A DNA stretch of 64,000 bases from Nitrospirota bacterium (GTDB lineage: Bacteria; Nitrospirota; Thermodesulfovibrionia; Thermodesulfovibrionales; Dissulfurispiraceae): assembly GCA_040752355.1 (NCBI GenBank), contig JBFMHE010000018.1, positions 1 through 64,000 of the forward strand, in the 5' to 3' direction. Below the pieces are notes generated by a model that was not told the origin of the DNA, did no database searches, and worked only from the letters and a program-made list of their open reading frames with translations. This document shows, one piece after another, positions 44,726-52,699 of the stretch (position 1 is its first letter; the number at the start of each line of letters is the position of its first letter). Position numbers and translations under genes: made by a program.

Positions 44726-44833
44726 CGCGCTCTCCAAAATGAATCCGGCTGCGCGAGCAGCCGGATGAACGTTGCGATATCGTATGGAGAAGGAGGACAG
44801 GACCGGGTTCACGCAACCCAGCAGCTCCACCTA

Positions 44834-45103
44834 TCAGGTCCTGCGGGATGCAGCTGTCGGCGCGGCCTCGGGATGCCGGATGAGCTTGAGCGAGTGTGCC
44901 AGGATATACAGCGCCCCGACCCCCACCAGCGTATAGATGATCCTGGAGAAGGCCGACATATCGCCGAATATGGCTGCCACAAGGTCGAACCCGAAGAGCC
45001 CGATGAGGCCCCAGTTGATCCCGCCGATGATCACGAGGATCAGCGAAATCCAGTCAAAGGTATTGAGCTTTCTTACACCGTTACTTTCGTACACTTCAGC
45101 CAT
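44834..45103 (-). CDS. DUF378 family small membrane protein
   Basis: This 89-aa protein has two hydrophobic segments (LNTFDWISLILVIIGGINWGLIGLFGFDLVAAIFG and SRIIYTLVGVGALYILAHSL). The GGINWGLIGLFGFDLV motif is the DUF378 signature. The function is unknown. AGGGGAGGATACT stands before the start. The following 296 bases to 45400 hold no supported gene. Confidence 0.88.
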   Translation of the reverse strand: MAEVYESNGVRKLNTFDWISLILVIIGGINWGLIGLFGFDLVAAIFGDMSAFSRIIYTLVGVGALYILAHSLKLIRHPEAAPTAASRRT

Positions 45104-45399
45104 AGTATCCTCCCCTTTTTTGTCCGCCAGGGCAATCGCCGCTCCCGCAGGAGGCGGGAGGGATCCCCTGTTTTATGTGTCCTGTCCTCCCTCTATAGAT
45201 GCGAGGGCGTCATCTCCTCTGCCCGAGCTCTGCCGGGACTGTCCAGAGGGACCCTTCCCTCCGGGGGAGCTGCTGAATCTCCTCTTCCTAAAAGTCTACC
45301 GCAGTCGTATAAAAATTCAACATGGGCGCACAAGGGATCGAAAGGAATGAATTTTCCAGGGAGCTTTTCTGGTTGGAAGCCCCCCGGCGGTCCACGCGG

Positions 45400-46254
45400 T
45401 CAGCGGAGCATCAGGAAGTCGGTATCTTTTTCAGTTACCCCGCCCTGCTCCGCTGTTCCGGGCACCTCAGGGAGGACCACCGAGACGACATTCCCGCTGC
45501 CCTGCCTCCTGATCTGCTCGGGAATCGCCCGCTTCCAGGCATGCACCGTCCCGGCGAGGACTACCATCGTACGGTCGGGATTGTTCTGCAGGAACTCGAG
45601 CGCGTTCAGCGCCATCGCATTGTCCCATATCATCTGGGCCTCGCAGAAATTTACGAACTCTTTCCCGTGCGCGTGTGCCGAATGCATACTCCTGATGAAC
45701 TCCATGTAGGCCTCATCGATAGTGCAGCTGATACCGGAAGGCAGCTGCCGGCGCTCCTCTTCCGTCAGGGAGTCGAACCCCTCTTTCGCCACCTTCGTCG
45801 TGATCGAGCGCGGTACATTGAGGCCGACGAGCGGGATGTCGTGCTCGCGTGCATAGAGCAAGATATCGCTATAGAGAGGCCATGGCAGGTTCCAGTTCTC
45901 GTAATAGATGGGGAGGAACTGCTCCAGGCTCAGCTTCCCTTCTATCCATTTGTTGAGGGCACCCTGGCTGCCGGCGGTGAACATCTCGAGCCCGATCGCG
46001 AGGGGAACACCCTTTTCATGCAGCGTCCTGATCACCTTGAGCTGGAGCTCGTGATGCCGGGGATCGGTATGGCTCTCGCCGACGACGATGATGTCGGCAT
46101 CCTGCTTGTCCCGCATCATCTGGTCAAAGGTGATGACCCGCTTGTCCTGCATCCGGAGCACCCTCTCATAGGAGAATACATTGATCGCAAAAATGAGCAT
46201 GCCGGCTAGTGCGGCCGTAAGTATCAGGATGAAAAACCTGCGCTTTGGATTCAT
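45400..46254 (-). CDS. ChaN-type (Tiki/TraB-like) membrane-anchored protein
   Basis: This 284-aa protein starts at ATG 46254 (AGGAGG seven bases upstream; an upstream extension to 46410 is rejected). An N-terminal anchor (FFILILTAALAGMLIFAINVFS) is followed by a ChaN/DUF399 domain: DADIIVVGESHTDPRHHELQLKVIRTL, IGLEMFTAG, WNLPWPLYSDILLYAREHDIPLVGLN and VVLAGTVHAWKRAIPEQI. ChaN binds heme-like iron and belongs to the Tiki/EreA superfamily with conserved GE..H and H motifs. The exact reaction is unknown. It is divergent from the selenobiotic locus. Confidence 0.88.
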   Translation of the reverse strand: MNPKRRFFILILTAALAGMLIFAINVFSYERVLRMQDKRVITFDQMMRDKQDADIIVVGESHTDPRHHELQLKVIRTLHEKGVPLAIGLEMFTAGSQGALNKWIEGKLSLEQFLPIYYENWNLPWPLYSDILLYAREHDIPLVGLNVPRSITTKVAKEGFDSLTEEERRQLPSGISCTIDEAYMEFIRSMHSAHAHGKEFVNFCEAQMIWDNAMALNALEFLQNNPDRTMVVLAGTVHAWKRAIPEQIRRQGSGNVVSVVLPEVPGTAEQGGVTEKDTDFLMLR

Positions 46255-46520
46255 GCTGCGCCTCCTCTCGAAAGAGCCTGCTGCTGCGCGGGGCTCTTCC
46301 TGCATTCTATACGATACGCGGCTCCCGGGGAAGGGAGTGGCTGGCGGGTGTCTGCGCTGCTGGCGGTCATCGTATACCACAATACTAGCAACAGGGCGGT
46401 ACAGGGTCAAGAAGGACGAGGGAATGCTTCTGGCAGAGGGCCGGCATTGACAGGAGCTCTTTTTTGACTTAGGCTCAGAAGATAAAGAGGAGTATACTTT
46501 AACGGAAAGGAGGGCAGGAC

Positions 46521-46838
46521 ATGGATCAGAAAGAGCTCAAGAGACTTCTGGCAGGATTGGGCCTGGCAGGGCTGATCGCCGGCGCCGGTCTGGCAATCGG
46601 CCCCGGCAGCGCACGGGGCAGCAGCGGTTGAGGCCAGAGCGGCTGAAGCAGCTCATCCAGTGCCGGCGGCACTGAGAAAAAGGCAGCAGACCGGAAGAAA
46701 GCGGGACAGAGCGACGGCAGCACGGCAGGCCAGGCAGCCCCTGCGGAAAAGCCCGCTGACGAGCCGGGAAAAGAAGAACAGAAGGCCGATGACCAGAAAA
46801 AAGCGGGACAGAGCGGCTGCAGCGGCAGCAAGCAGTAG
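46521..46838 (+). CDS. Selenobiotic (SbtA-like) RiPP precursor with two in-frame TGA (Sec) codons
   Basis: ATG 46521 follows AAAGGAGG by seven bases. The leader MDQKELKRLLAGLGLAGLIA and the following Gly/Ala stretch (to residue 34) match the hydrophobic leader of SbtA-type precursors. TGA codons at 46629-46631 and 46644-46646 encode residues 37 and 42, giving SSGUGQSGUSS where U is Sec. The frame then stays open for 63 more codons to TAG 46836-46838 and ends in KKAGQSGCSGSKQ, where TGC (46818) occupies the third equivalent core position. An intermediate KKAGQSDG also occurs. The open, Lys/Ala/Gln-rich continuation and the radical SAM maturase starting 1 base after the stop argue strongly for readthrough. 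Family knowledge: SbtA/SbtM pairs were described as radical SAM systems with selenocysteine-containing targets. The modified product and its use are unknown. Confidence 0.9.
46658..46674 (+). promoter_or_regulatory. Candidate bacterial SECIS hairpin
   Basis: CAGTGCC (46658-46664) pairs with GGCACTG (46668-46674) around GGC, within the precursor frame. The loop begins 18 bases after the second TGA and 33 bases after the first, both inside the 16-37 window usually given for bacterial SECIS elements, and its first bases are G as the model expects. Confidence 0.6.
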
Positions 46839-46839
46839 G

Positions 46840-48342
46840 GTGCAGGAAGCGGGAGGGGACCATGTCCTCTCCCGTAACCGCAGGAGAGCGCTGATCGGCG
46901 CCCCGGGCCTCCCTGCGTATCGTTCTGATCTCGCCCGTATCGAGCAGACCCTTTCGAGGCTGAGGACAGCCGATCTCCCGAAGGAGGTCACCTGCCGCAT
47001 GGTCAACCCGACCGTCTCGGTCATCAGGTGCTCCTGGAAGAACCTGCTGCCGCTCCTGGAACGGAATGCAAACGGTGAAGAGCGGGCGCCCGAAGAGGGC
47101 GAAGAGATTCTGCTGCTCTGGAAGATGCCCGGCGCAGGCGATGTCCGGTACAAAGTCGCCTCATCCGAAGATCTCCTTGCGCTCAAGATGGTCTTCGAGG
47201 ACCGGGCTGCATCGGCGGTCGCTGCCGAGGCAGCCCTGCCGGTCGGCGCGGTCGATGCAGCCCTGGACCGTGCGGCAGAACAGGGTATCCTGCTCGCCCC
47301 TCCCTCCCTGCTCAGGCGGGACCCTGCGCTCTTCCACAGAGGGCAGCGGGACGACCGCTTTCTCAGCACCTCGGTCTTTACCCTTCAATGGCACATCACC
47401 CAGGCCTGCGATCTTCACTGCAAGCACTGCTATGACCGCAGCGCGCGGAGCACGGTTCCCCTGGAGCAGGCCTTCGGCGTGCTCGACGATCTGCGGAGCT
47501 TCTGCCGCAGCAGGGGCGTGAGCGGACAGGTCTCGTTTACCGGGGGAAACCCGCTCCTCCATCCCCATTTTACCGAGCTGTACCGTGCCGCAGTCGAGCG
47601 GGGCCTCACCGTCGCCATTCTCGGGAATCCCTCCACCCGCAAAGCGCTCGAAGAGCTCGCCGCCATACAGCGCCCCGCTTTTTTCCAGGTGAGCCTCGAA
47701 GGGCTCCTCGAGCACAACGACGCAATCCGCGGTCCGGGACACTTCGACCGCGTCATCGATTTTCTCCGCCTGCTCCGGGAGCTCGATATCTACTCCATGG
47801 TGATGCTCACCCTGACGAGGAACAACATGGAGCAGGTGCTGCCGCTCGCCGACCTCCTCCGCGGCATAACCGACACCTTCACCTTCAACCGCCTCTCCGC
47901 AGTAGGCGAAGGGGCGCGCCTGCAGCCGGTTCCGGTCGAGATCTACCCCGCCTTTCTCGAGCGCTACGCCGAGGCAGCCGAGGAGAACCCCATCATGGGG
48001 CTCAAGGACAGCCTCATCAATATCCTGCACCAGCGCAAGGGGCTCGAGCTCTTCGGCGGCTGTGCGGGCTTCGGCTGCGGGGCTGCCTTCAATTTCGCTG
48101 CGCTCCTGCCGGACGGCGAGGTGCACGCCTGCAGAAAGTTCCCCTCCCCTATCGGCACGATCAACACCCGGGGCCTTGCCGAAATCTACGACTCAGCCGA
48201 GGCCCGGCGATACCGGGAGGGATGCAGCGCCTGCGCTCCCTGCCCCCTCCGGCCGGTCTGCGGCGGCTGCCTCGCCGTTGCTCACAGTGCGGGAAAGAAT
48301 ATATTCAAAGAGCGTGACCCGTATTGTTTTGTCGAACCCTAA
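46840..48342 (+). CDS. Selenobiotic-type radical SAM/SPASM peptide maturase (SbtM-like)
   Basis: About 500 aa long, starting at GTG 46840 just after the precursor stop (start uncertain: no clear ribosome binding site, and reinitiation is likely; the frame is open upstream to 46660). The N-terminal domain (GAPGLPAYRSDLARIEQTL) is a precursor-recognition-type region. The radical SAM core has CDLHCKHC (CX3CX2C) and SFTGGNPLLHP. The C-terminal SPASM region has CAGFGCGAAFNFAALLPDGEVHACRKFPSPIGTI and CSACAPCPLRPVCGGC...YCF for auxiliary iron-sulfur clusters. It should modify the adjacent precursor at Sec/Cys. It is the last gene of the locus. Confidence 0.9.
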   Translation: MQEAGGDHVLSRNRRRALIGAPGLPAYRSDLARIEQTLSRLRTADLPKEVTCRMVNPTVSVIRCSWKNLLPLLERNANGEERAPEEGEEILLLWKMPGAGDVRYKVASSEDLLALKMVFEDRAASAVAAEAALPVGAVDAALDRAAEQGILLAPPSLLRRDPALFHRGQRDDRFLSTSVFTLQWHITQACDLHCKHCYDRSARSTVPLEQAFGVLDDLRSFCRSRGVSGQVSFTGGNPLLHPHFTELYRAAVERGLTVAILGNPSTRKALEELAAIQRPAFFQVSLEGLLEHNDAIRGPGHFDRVIDFLRLLRELDIYSMVMLTLTRNNMEQVLPLADLLRGITDTFTFNRLSAVGEGARLQPVPVEIYPAFLERYAEAAEENPIMGLKDSLINILHQRKGLELFGGCAGFGCGAAFNFAALLPDGEVHACRKFPSPIGTINTRGLAEIYDSAEARRYREGCSACAPCPLRPVCGGCLAVAHSAGKNIFKERDPYCFVEP

Positions 48343-48350
48343 GAGCAGGC

Positions 48351-48665
48351 TTACGGCTTCAGCACCGCTATCGTCGCTCCCCAGCTGCCGGCGTCCCCTC
48401 CGGCGAGCCTGAAGGAGCGCACCTCGGGCATACGCCTGAGCAGAGAATGCACGGTCTCGCGGAGCGTGCCGCTGCCTTTGCCGTGAATAATGCGGATTTC
48501 GAGTATGCCCCGTTCCCGGCAGGCCTCTATGTAGGCCGGGAGCAGGGTCTTCAGATCTTTCGGGCTGAAGGTGTGGAGATCGAGCACGCCGTCGATGGGA
48601 AGATCGAGAGGCGGCTGATCTTCCGGATGGAGATCAGGCGGAGGGAGATCGGGGTCATGCGCCAC
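48351..48665 (-). CDS. Smr-domain protein
   Basis: This 104-aa protein has an acidic/Pro-rich N-terminus and a single Smr domain: VLDLHTFSPKDLKTLLPAYIEACRERGILEIRIIHGKGSGTLRETVHSLL. The LDLH and HGKGSG motifs of Smr nucleic-acid binding/nuclease domains are intact. Stand-alone Smr proteins may act on RNA or branched DNA. It starts 2 bases after the Lrp-like gene stop, so the two form an operon. It converges on the maturase gene. Confidence 0.88.
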   Translation of the reverse strand: MAHDPDLPPPDLHPEDQPPLDLPIDGVLDLHTFSPKDLKTLLPAYIEACRERGILEIRIIHGKGSGTLRETVHSLLRRMPEVRSFRLAGGDAGSWGATIAVLKP

Positions 48666-48667
48666 GG

Positions 48668-48946
48668 TTATGCGAGCCCGATATGGAACATGGACTCAAG
48701 GTCGTGGCGGGAGTAGACGCGGTAGGCCATGAGGGTCTGGGACTTCACGATACCCTCCACCTTGAGCAGGTGGTTGGTCACGAGCTCGGCGAGTTCTTCA
48801 TTCTCGGCAACGCGGATAACGGCGACGAGATCGTAGATGCCCGCCACCGAGTAGACTTCCGTAACTCCCTTCATATCCGCGAGCTGCTCGGCAACCTGAT
48901 TAATCTTGTCCCGCTCCACGTTCAGGAGCGCAAGCGCCGTGATCAT
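48668..48946 (-). CDS. Lrp/AsnC ligand-binding (RAM) domain protein without DNA-binding domain
   Basis: This 92-aa protein consists only of the C-terminal effector/oligomerisation domain of Lrp/AsnC regulators: ITALALLNVERDKINQVAEQLADMKGVTEVYSVAGIYDLVAVIRVAENEELAELVTNHLLKVEGIVKSQTLMAYRVYSR. The helix-turn-helix is absent, so it probably binds an amino acid or modulates another protein. Stand-alone RAM proteins are common. It starts the two-gene operon with the Smr gene. Confidence 0.92.
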   Translation of the reverse strand: MITALALLNVERDKINQVAEQLADMKGVTEVYSVAGIYDLVAVIRVAENEELAELVTNHLLKVEGIVKSQTLMAYRVYSRHDLESMFHIGLA

Positions 48947-49089
48947 AGGAACCCTCCTTCATGCCGGATTAATACAGATGGAATGCAGCCTAGAGCAATT
49001 ATGGCATCGGCCCCCATGGATTGCAATAAGCGCGGCGTGAACGCAGGGGAAACGAGCGAGAGAGGAAGAGGGCGGAAGGGGGAGCCGAA

Positions 49090-49136
49090 GACCAAAAAAG
49101 GCAATGCAGGTGACCCTGCGACTGCCTTTTTTGGTC
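49090..49136 (-). terminator. Terminator of the SWIB/H1-like gene
   Basis: GACCAAAAAAGGCA (49090-49103) pairs with TGCCTTTTTTGGTC (49123-49136). An additional internal GCAGG/CCTGC hairpin extends the structure. It lies just downstream of the minus-strand gene at 49156. Confidence 0.85.
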
Positions 49137-49155
49137 TACGCTATCGGCGCAGTAA

Positions 49156-49602
49156 CTAGCTCAGGTGCTTGTTGACCAGCTTGGTCATCTCGAACATCGA
49201 GACCTGGCCCTTGCCGCCGAATACCGCCTTGAGGTTCTCATCGGCATTGATGTTCCTCTTGTTCACCTTGTCCTGCAGGCCGTTCTTCCTGATGTACTCC
49301 CACAGCTTCTTGGTCACTTCCGTTCTCGGGATCGGCTTGCTGCCGACAACCCTGGCGAGGACGGGGCTGATGTTGACCGGCTTCATGAATTCAGGATTCG
49401 GTTTCCTCTTGGTCTTCACCTTTTTTGCAGCCGGCTTCTTGGCGGGTTTCTTTGCTGCTTTCTTTACAGCGGGTTTCTTTGCTGCCTTCTTCGCGGCGGG
49501 TTTCTTTGCTGCTTTCTTGGCGGGCTTCTTTGCGGCTTTCTTTGCAGCGGGTTTCTTTGCTGCCTTCTTCGCAGGCTTCTTTGCTGCTTTCTTTGTTGCC
49601 AT
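49156..49602 (-). CDS. SWIB-domain protein with histone H1-like AAKKPA repeats
   Basis: This 148-aa protein starts at ATG 49602 behind GAGGAGGT. Residues 2-70 are a Lys/Ala/Pro-rich tail of AAKKP(A) repeats like eukaryotic H1 and bacterial HctB/AlgP. Residues 75-148 form a SWIB/MDM2 domain (KPVNISPVLARVVGSKPIPRTEVTKKLWEYIRKNGLQDKVNKRNINADENLKAVFG). Such SWIB-plus-basic-tail proteins occur in chlamydiae and several Gram-negative phyla and probably compact or organise DNA. It is monocistronic with its own terminator. Confidence 0.93.
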   Translation of the reverse strand: MATKKAAKKPAKKAAKKPAAKKAAKKPAKKAAKKPAAKKAAKKPAVKKAAKKPAKKPAAKKVKTKRKPNPEFMKPVNISPVLARVVGSKPIPRTEVTKKLWEYIRKNGLQDKVNKRNINADENLKAVFGGKGQVSMFEMTKLVNKHLS

Positions 49603-49804
49603 TCTTACCTCCTCGGTTTTTAAAAAATATCGAAGCAATGAGGCCAACCGTTAATCACGAACATACTACCAATATCTGCGACCAGCGTCAAGAGAAAAAT
49701 TGAAAGGATTACAGAGGGGAACGCGCCCCCGACAGAGGCGGCCTGCGCAGGGAGGGCGAAGTGCTATAATGAGGATAGATATTCATCGTTTCCGGGAGGA
49801 GCAT

Positions 49805-50545
49805 ATGAGAAGCATCAGGCAGTTCGTCACCATGGCGGTTCTCCTTGTTTTCGTCGTTTCCTGCGGCACTGCCTATAAGGCGCAGCCGCTCCCCTTCAAG
49901 CCGCCTGCAGCCTACCCGAATGCCCAGGAGGTTGCCGGCACGCTGGTCGGCGCAAAGGCGTATGCGGACCGCGCCGAAGCGCAGGAGGCCTTCGGGTTCG
50001 ATGTGCTCGGTGCGGGAATGCTGCCGGTGCAGGTGGTGTTCGACAACCAGGGGAGCCACCCGCTGGTCGTGAATTCCGAGCAGACCTTTCTCGAGGACAG
50101 GGAGGGGAACCTCTGGCCGATCCTTTCGAGCGAGCTCGCGCATGAGCGCGCGACGAAGTACGCCACGACCAAAGAGGTCTTCAAGAAGGGCGCCTACAAG
50201 GGGTTCCTCGGCGCCACCGCCGGCGCGCTCATCGGGGCGGCGATCGGCATTGTCGGCGGGGGCAATGTAGGAGAGGCGGCCGGGAAGGGCGCGGCGATCG
50301 GCGCTGCAGGCGGCGGCGTTATCGGCGGCGCGCAGGCGTATGAACGCGACGCCCGCGAGGCGCGCCGGAATATCATGGAAGACCTCAGGCAGAAGTCGCT
50401 CCAGAACAAGACGGTCGATCCCAAGAATCTCGCTTACGGCATCATCTTCTTCCCGGGAGAGGCGCCGTCGGCACGGCAGCTCAGGCTCCAGCTCGTCGAA
50501 AAGGATACCGGGAGGTCCCATGTCCTTCTCCTGGATTTGCGGTGA
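49805..50545 (+). CDS. Lipoprotein with glycine-zipper segment
   Basis: This 246-aa protein starts at ATG 49805 behind GGGAGGAG; an upstream extension is rejected. The signal peptide ends in lipobox VVSC. The domain (residues 40-120) carries PVQVVFDNQGSHPLVVNSEQTFLEDREGNLWPI. A Gly-rich zipper (GATAGALIGAAIGIVGGGNVGEAAGKGAAIGAAGGGVIGG) then suggests membrane insertion or oligomerisation, followed by a C-terminal strand-rich tail. The function is unknown. The arfB start overlaps its stop (GTGA). Confidence 0.8.
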   Translation: MRSIRQFVTMAVLLVFVVSCGTAYKAQPLPFKPPAAYPNAQEVAGTLVGAKAYADRAEAQEAFGFDVLGAGMLPVQVVFDNQGSHPLVVNSEQTFLEDREGNLWPILSSELAHERATKYATTKEVFKKGAYKGFLGATAGALIGAAIGIVGGGNVGEAAGKGAAIGAAGGGVIGGAQAYERDAREARRNIMEDLRQKSLQNKTVDPKNLAYGIIFFPGEAPSARQLRLQLVEKDTGRSHVLLLDLR

Positions 50546-50967
50546 TCCCGGTTACCGATACGTTGGCCCTCGACGACCGCGATATAGAGCTCCGCTTCAT
50601 CCGCTCCTCGGGGCCGGGCGGGCAGCATGTCAATAAGGCGGCTACGGCGGTGCAGCTCCGCTTCGATGCAGCGCACAGCGCCTCCCTTTCCGAAGAGGTG
50701 CGCCAGCGCCTGATGAGGCTGGCGGGGAAGCGTTTGACGGGAGAGGGGGTGCTGGTGATCGAGGCGAGCCGGTACCGCACGCAGGAACAGAACCGGCAGG
50801 ACGCCCTGGCCCGTCTCGTCATGCTCCTGCGCAAGGCGATGACGCCGCCGAAGCAGCGCAGGAAGACCGCGCCGTCCAGGGCGTCGCGGGAGCAGCGGCT
50901 CGTAGAGAAACGCCGTCGCAGCGCAGTCAAAGGGCTGCGCGGGGCGCCCCGGGCTGACGAGCAGTGA
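50542..50967 (+). CDS. arfB: Alternative ribosome-rescue factor ArfB (peptidyl-tRNA hydrolase)
   Basis: This 141-aa protein begins at GTG 50542 overlapping the previous stop. The RF-1-type domain has the catalytic GGQ in RSSGPGGQHVNKAATAVQLRF, and the basic C-terminal tail (KQRRKTAPSRASREQRLVEKRRRSAVKG) enters the mRNA channel of stalled ribosomes. It releases peptides from nonstop complexes. The length matches E. coli ArfB (140). Confidence 0.95.
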   Translation: MIPVTDTLALDDRDIELRFIRSSGPGGQHVNKAATAVQLRFDAAHSASLSEEVRQRLMRLAGKRLTGEGVLVIEASRYRTQEQNRQDALARLVMLLRKAMTPPKQRRKTAPSRASREQRLVEKRRRSAVKGLRGAPRADEQ

Positions 50968-50998
50968 GCCCGATGCAGCCGCGAACGAGAGGATATTC

Positions 50999-52633
50999 AT
51001 GAGTGACCGCTTCGATGGCAATCTGCCGGTGAAGGTCTACAAGAGGGTATCGCCGGAGCCCGGCGCACCGCTGCTCACCGATGAGCTCATGGCGAAGTAC
51101 TGCGTCTATCTCCCGGACTCCCCCGGCTCCCTTGCAGGCTTCGCCTCGGCCATTGCCGGAACAGGGAGCAACATATCGTTTTTCCACTACGACCGCTCGA
51201 TCGACAGCAACCGCGTTGCCGTGGAGGTGCAGCTCGACCACGCAAAGCTCGCTGCGCTCCTCCGCTCCCTGAGCCGCCACCGGTACGTGTTCGAGAGGGC
51301 CGGGATGGCCCAGGACGAGGTCCAGATCACCGCTGTCGAGAGCGTGCTCGAGATCAAGGTCCGGCTCGTCAACACCCCCGGCGCCCTTGCCGCGTTTGCG
51401 AATCTCCTGAAAGAGCACAACGCCAACGTCATCTACATGCTCTACGACGAGGACATCGAGCCCGAGGCAGCGGATATCGCCCTGGCGACGAGGAGCCCCG
51501 AAGAGATCGAGGAGTTGCTCAATGCGATCAACCGGAAGGGGTACTACTACCGCGTCATCTATCGCGGGGCCGATGCGCAGGAGGCCTCGCATATCATCGG
51601 CCTGAAGATGGCCGAGAAGTTCTTTCTCCGGCTCAAGAGGGTGCTCGGCAGCAGCGACCTGGAGGAGATCAAGTCCCTGGTCGCCTCCTCGAAAGACCTG
51701 CATTCGGACCTTGTGCACTTTTATGCCGAGGCGGGAAACGATCTCGAGGCCGGCGATGTCTTCGAGAAGGTGCTCGCCCTCGCCTCGCGCTCGCGGAGCC
51801 GCGTCGGCGACCGCTTTGCCGCGGTCGAGATGCCGCCGCTCGCCTTCGAGGGGGGCGTCACGCTCTACGGGTTCAGAGTGCCGACGAGCGAAAACTTCTA
51901 TCTCTTCCGCCATGCCGATGGGGAGCATGACGAGCTGACCATGATCGACGCCGCCCACGGCGTCTACTTCGAGGATATCAAGCGGCTGCTCCGCAGCCGG
52001 TCGCTCGACCCGGCAGCGGTGCGGCGCATCCTCGTCACCCATCCCGATACGGACCATATCGGCACCGCCGGCTATTTCGAGCGGGAGTTCGGCGCCGAGG
52101 TATTCGTGCATCCCGGCAGCATCGATGTCATACAGCATATGAACAGGGCGTACGGCACGTCGGGCAGACTCGCCAACCTGAACAAGTACTACACCCGCCT
52201 TTCGAACGCCTTCACCGCATGCAGGTTTCCGGAGCATCCCCGCTACTTCGAAACGGACCCGCTCGGCCGGATCGGCAGCTTCGACGTGATCGCCCGCATC
52301 GGGATCGGCCCGCTGACGTTCGAGGTCCTCGAAAGCCACGGCGGCCATGCCCCCGGCCAGGTCTTCTATCTCAACAGGGCGTACGGCCTTCTCTTCACCT
52401 CCGATTTTCTCATCAATGTCCCGAGCCTTTCCCCTGACGAGCGGGAGCATCTGAGCCTCTACCGCTACCTGCTCACCAATCCCAACAGCAATACGCAGGT
52501 GTACAAAGAGGAGCTCGCCGCGCTGAAAGAGATTATCGCCTCCCTCGACGCGGAGCTGAAACAGTCGGGAAGGCCGGTCCTCATCTTCCCCGGCCACGGC
52601 GACTACTATCGCGCCGAGGAGCTGGCAAAATAG
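50999..52633 (+). CDS. ACT-ACT-metallo-beta-lactamase fusion protein
   Basis: This 544-aa protein has two N-terminal ACT domains (residues about 30-105, YCVYLPDSPGSLAGFASAIAGTGSNISFFHY; and about 115-190, IKVRLVNTPGALAAFANLLKEHNANVIYML). A helical linker (about 195-270) leads to a C-terminal MBL fold with HPDTDHIG in place of the usual HxHxDH, then SHGGHAPGQVFYL and FPGHGDYY. ACT domains bind amino acids, so an allosterically controlled hydrolase is inferred. No partner gene indicates the pathway. The Asp in the first zinc motif may alter metal use. Confidence 0.85.
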   Translation: MSDRFDGNLPVKVYKRVSPEPGAPLLTDELMAKYCVYLPDSPGSLAGFASAIAGTGSNISFFHYDRSIDSNRVAVEVQLDHAKLAALLRSLSRHRYVFERAGMAQDEVQITAVESVLEIKVRLVNTPGALAAFANLLKEHNANVIYMLYDEDIEPEAADIALATRSPEEIEELLNAINRKGYYYRVIYRGADAQEASHIIGLKMAEKFFLRLKRVLGSSDLEEIKSLVASSKDLHSDLVHFYAEAGNDLEAGDVFEKVLALASRSRSRVGDRFAAVEMPPLAFEGGVTLYGFRVPTSENFYLFRHADGEHDELTMIDAAHGVYFEDIKRLLRSRSLDPAAVRRILVTHPDTDHIGTAGYFEREFGAEVFVHPGSIDVIQHMNRAYGTSGRLANLNKYYTRLSNAFTACRFPEHPRYFETDPLGRIGSFDVIARIGIGPLTFEVLESHGGHAPGQVFYLNRAYGLLFTSDFLINVPSLSPDEREHLSLYRYLLTNPNSNTQVYKEELAALKEIIASLDAELKQSGRPVLIFPGHGDYYRAEELAK

Positions 52634-52699
52634 CATTGTCTTTCTCTTTATTCTCGGATAGAATTCAAGCAGGAAAACTTTTCCCCTCGAGGAGGCGAT

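Noticed and set aside
46255..46410. N-terminal extension of the ChaN-type protein
   Set aside because: The extension has no coding character, and ATG 46254 has a good ribosome binding site and a standard anchor.
46862..46894. Short frame MSSPVTAGER behind GGGAGGGG near the maturase start
   Set aside because: It stops after 10 codons and has no continuing Sec-like coding after its TGA; it could be a decoy start but is not a gene.
49425..49602. Repeated sequence in the SWIB gene as a possible CRISPR or satellite
   Set aside because: The repetition follows codons of the AAKKPA protein repeat and has no spacer structure.
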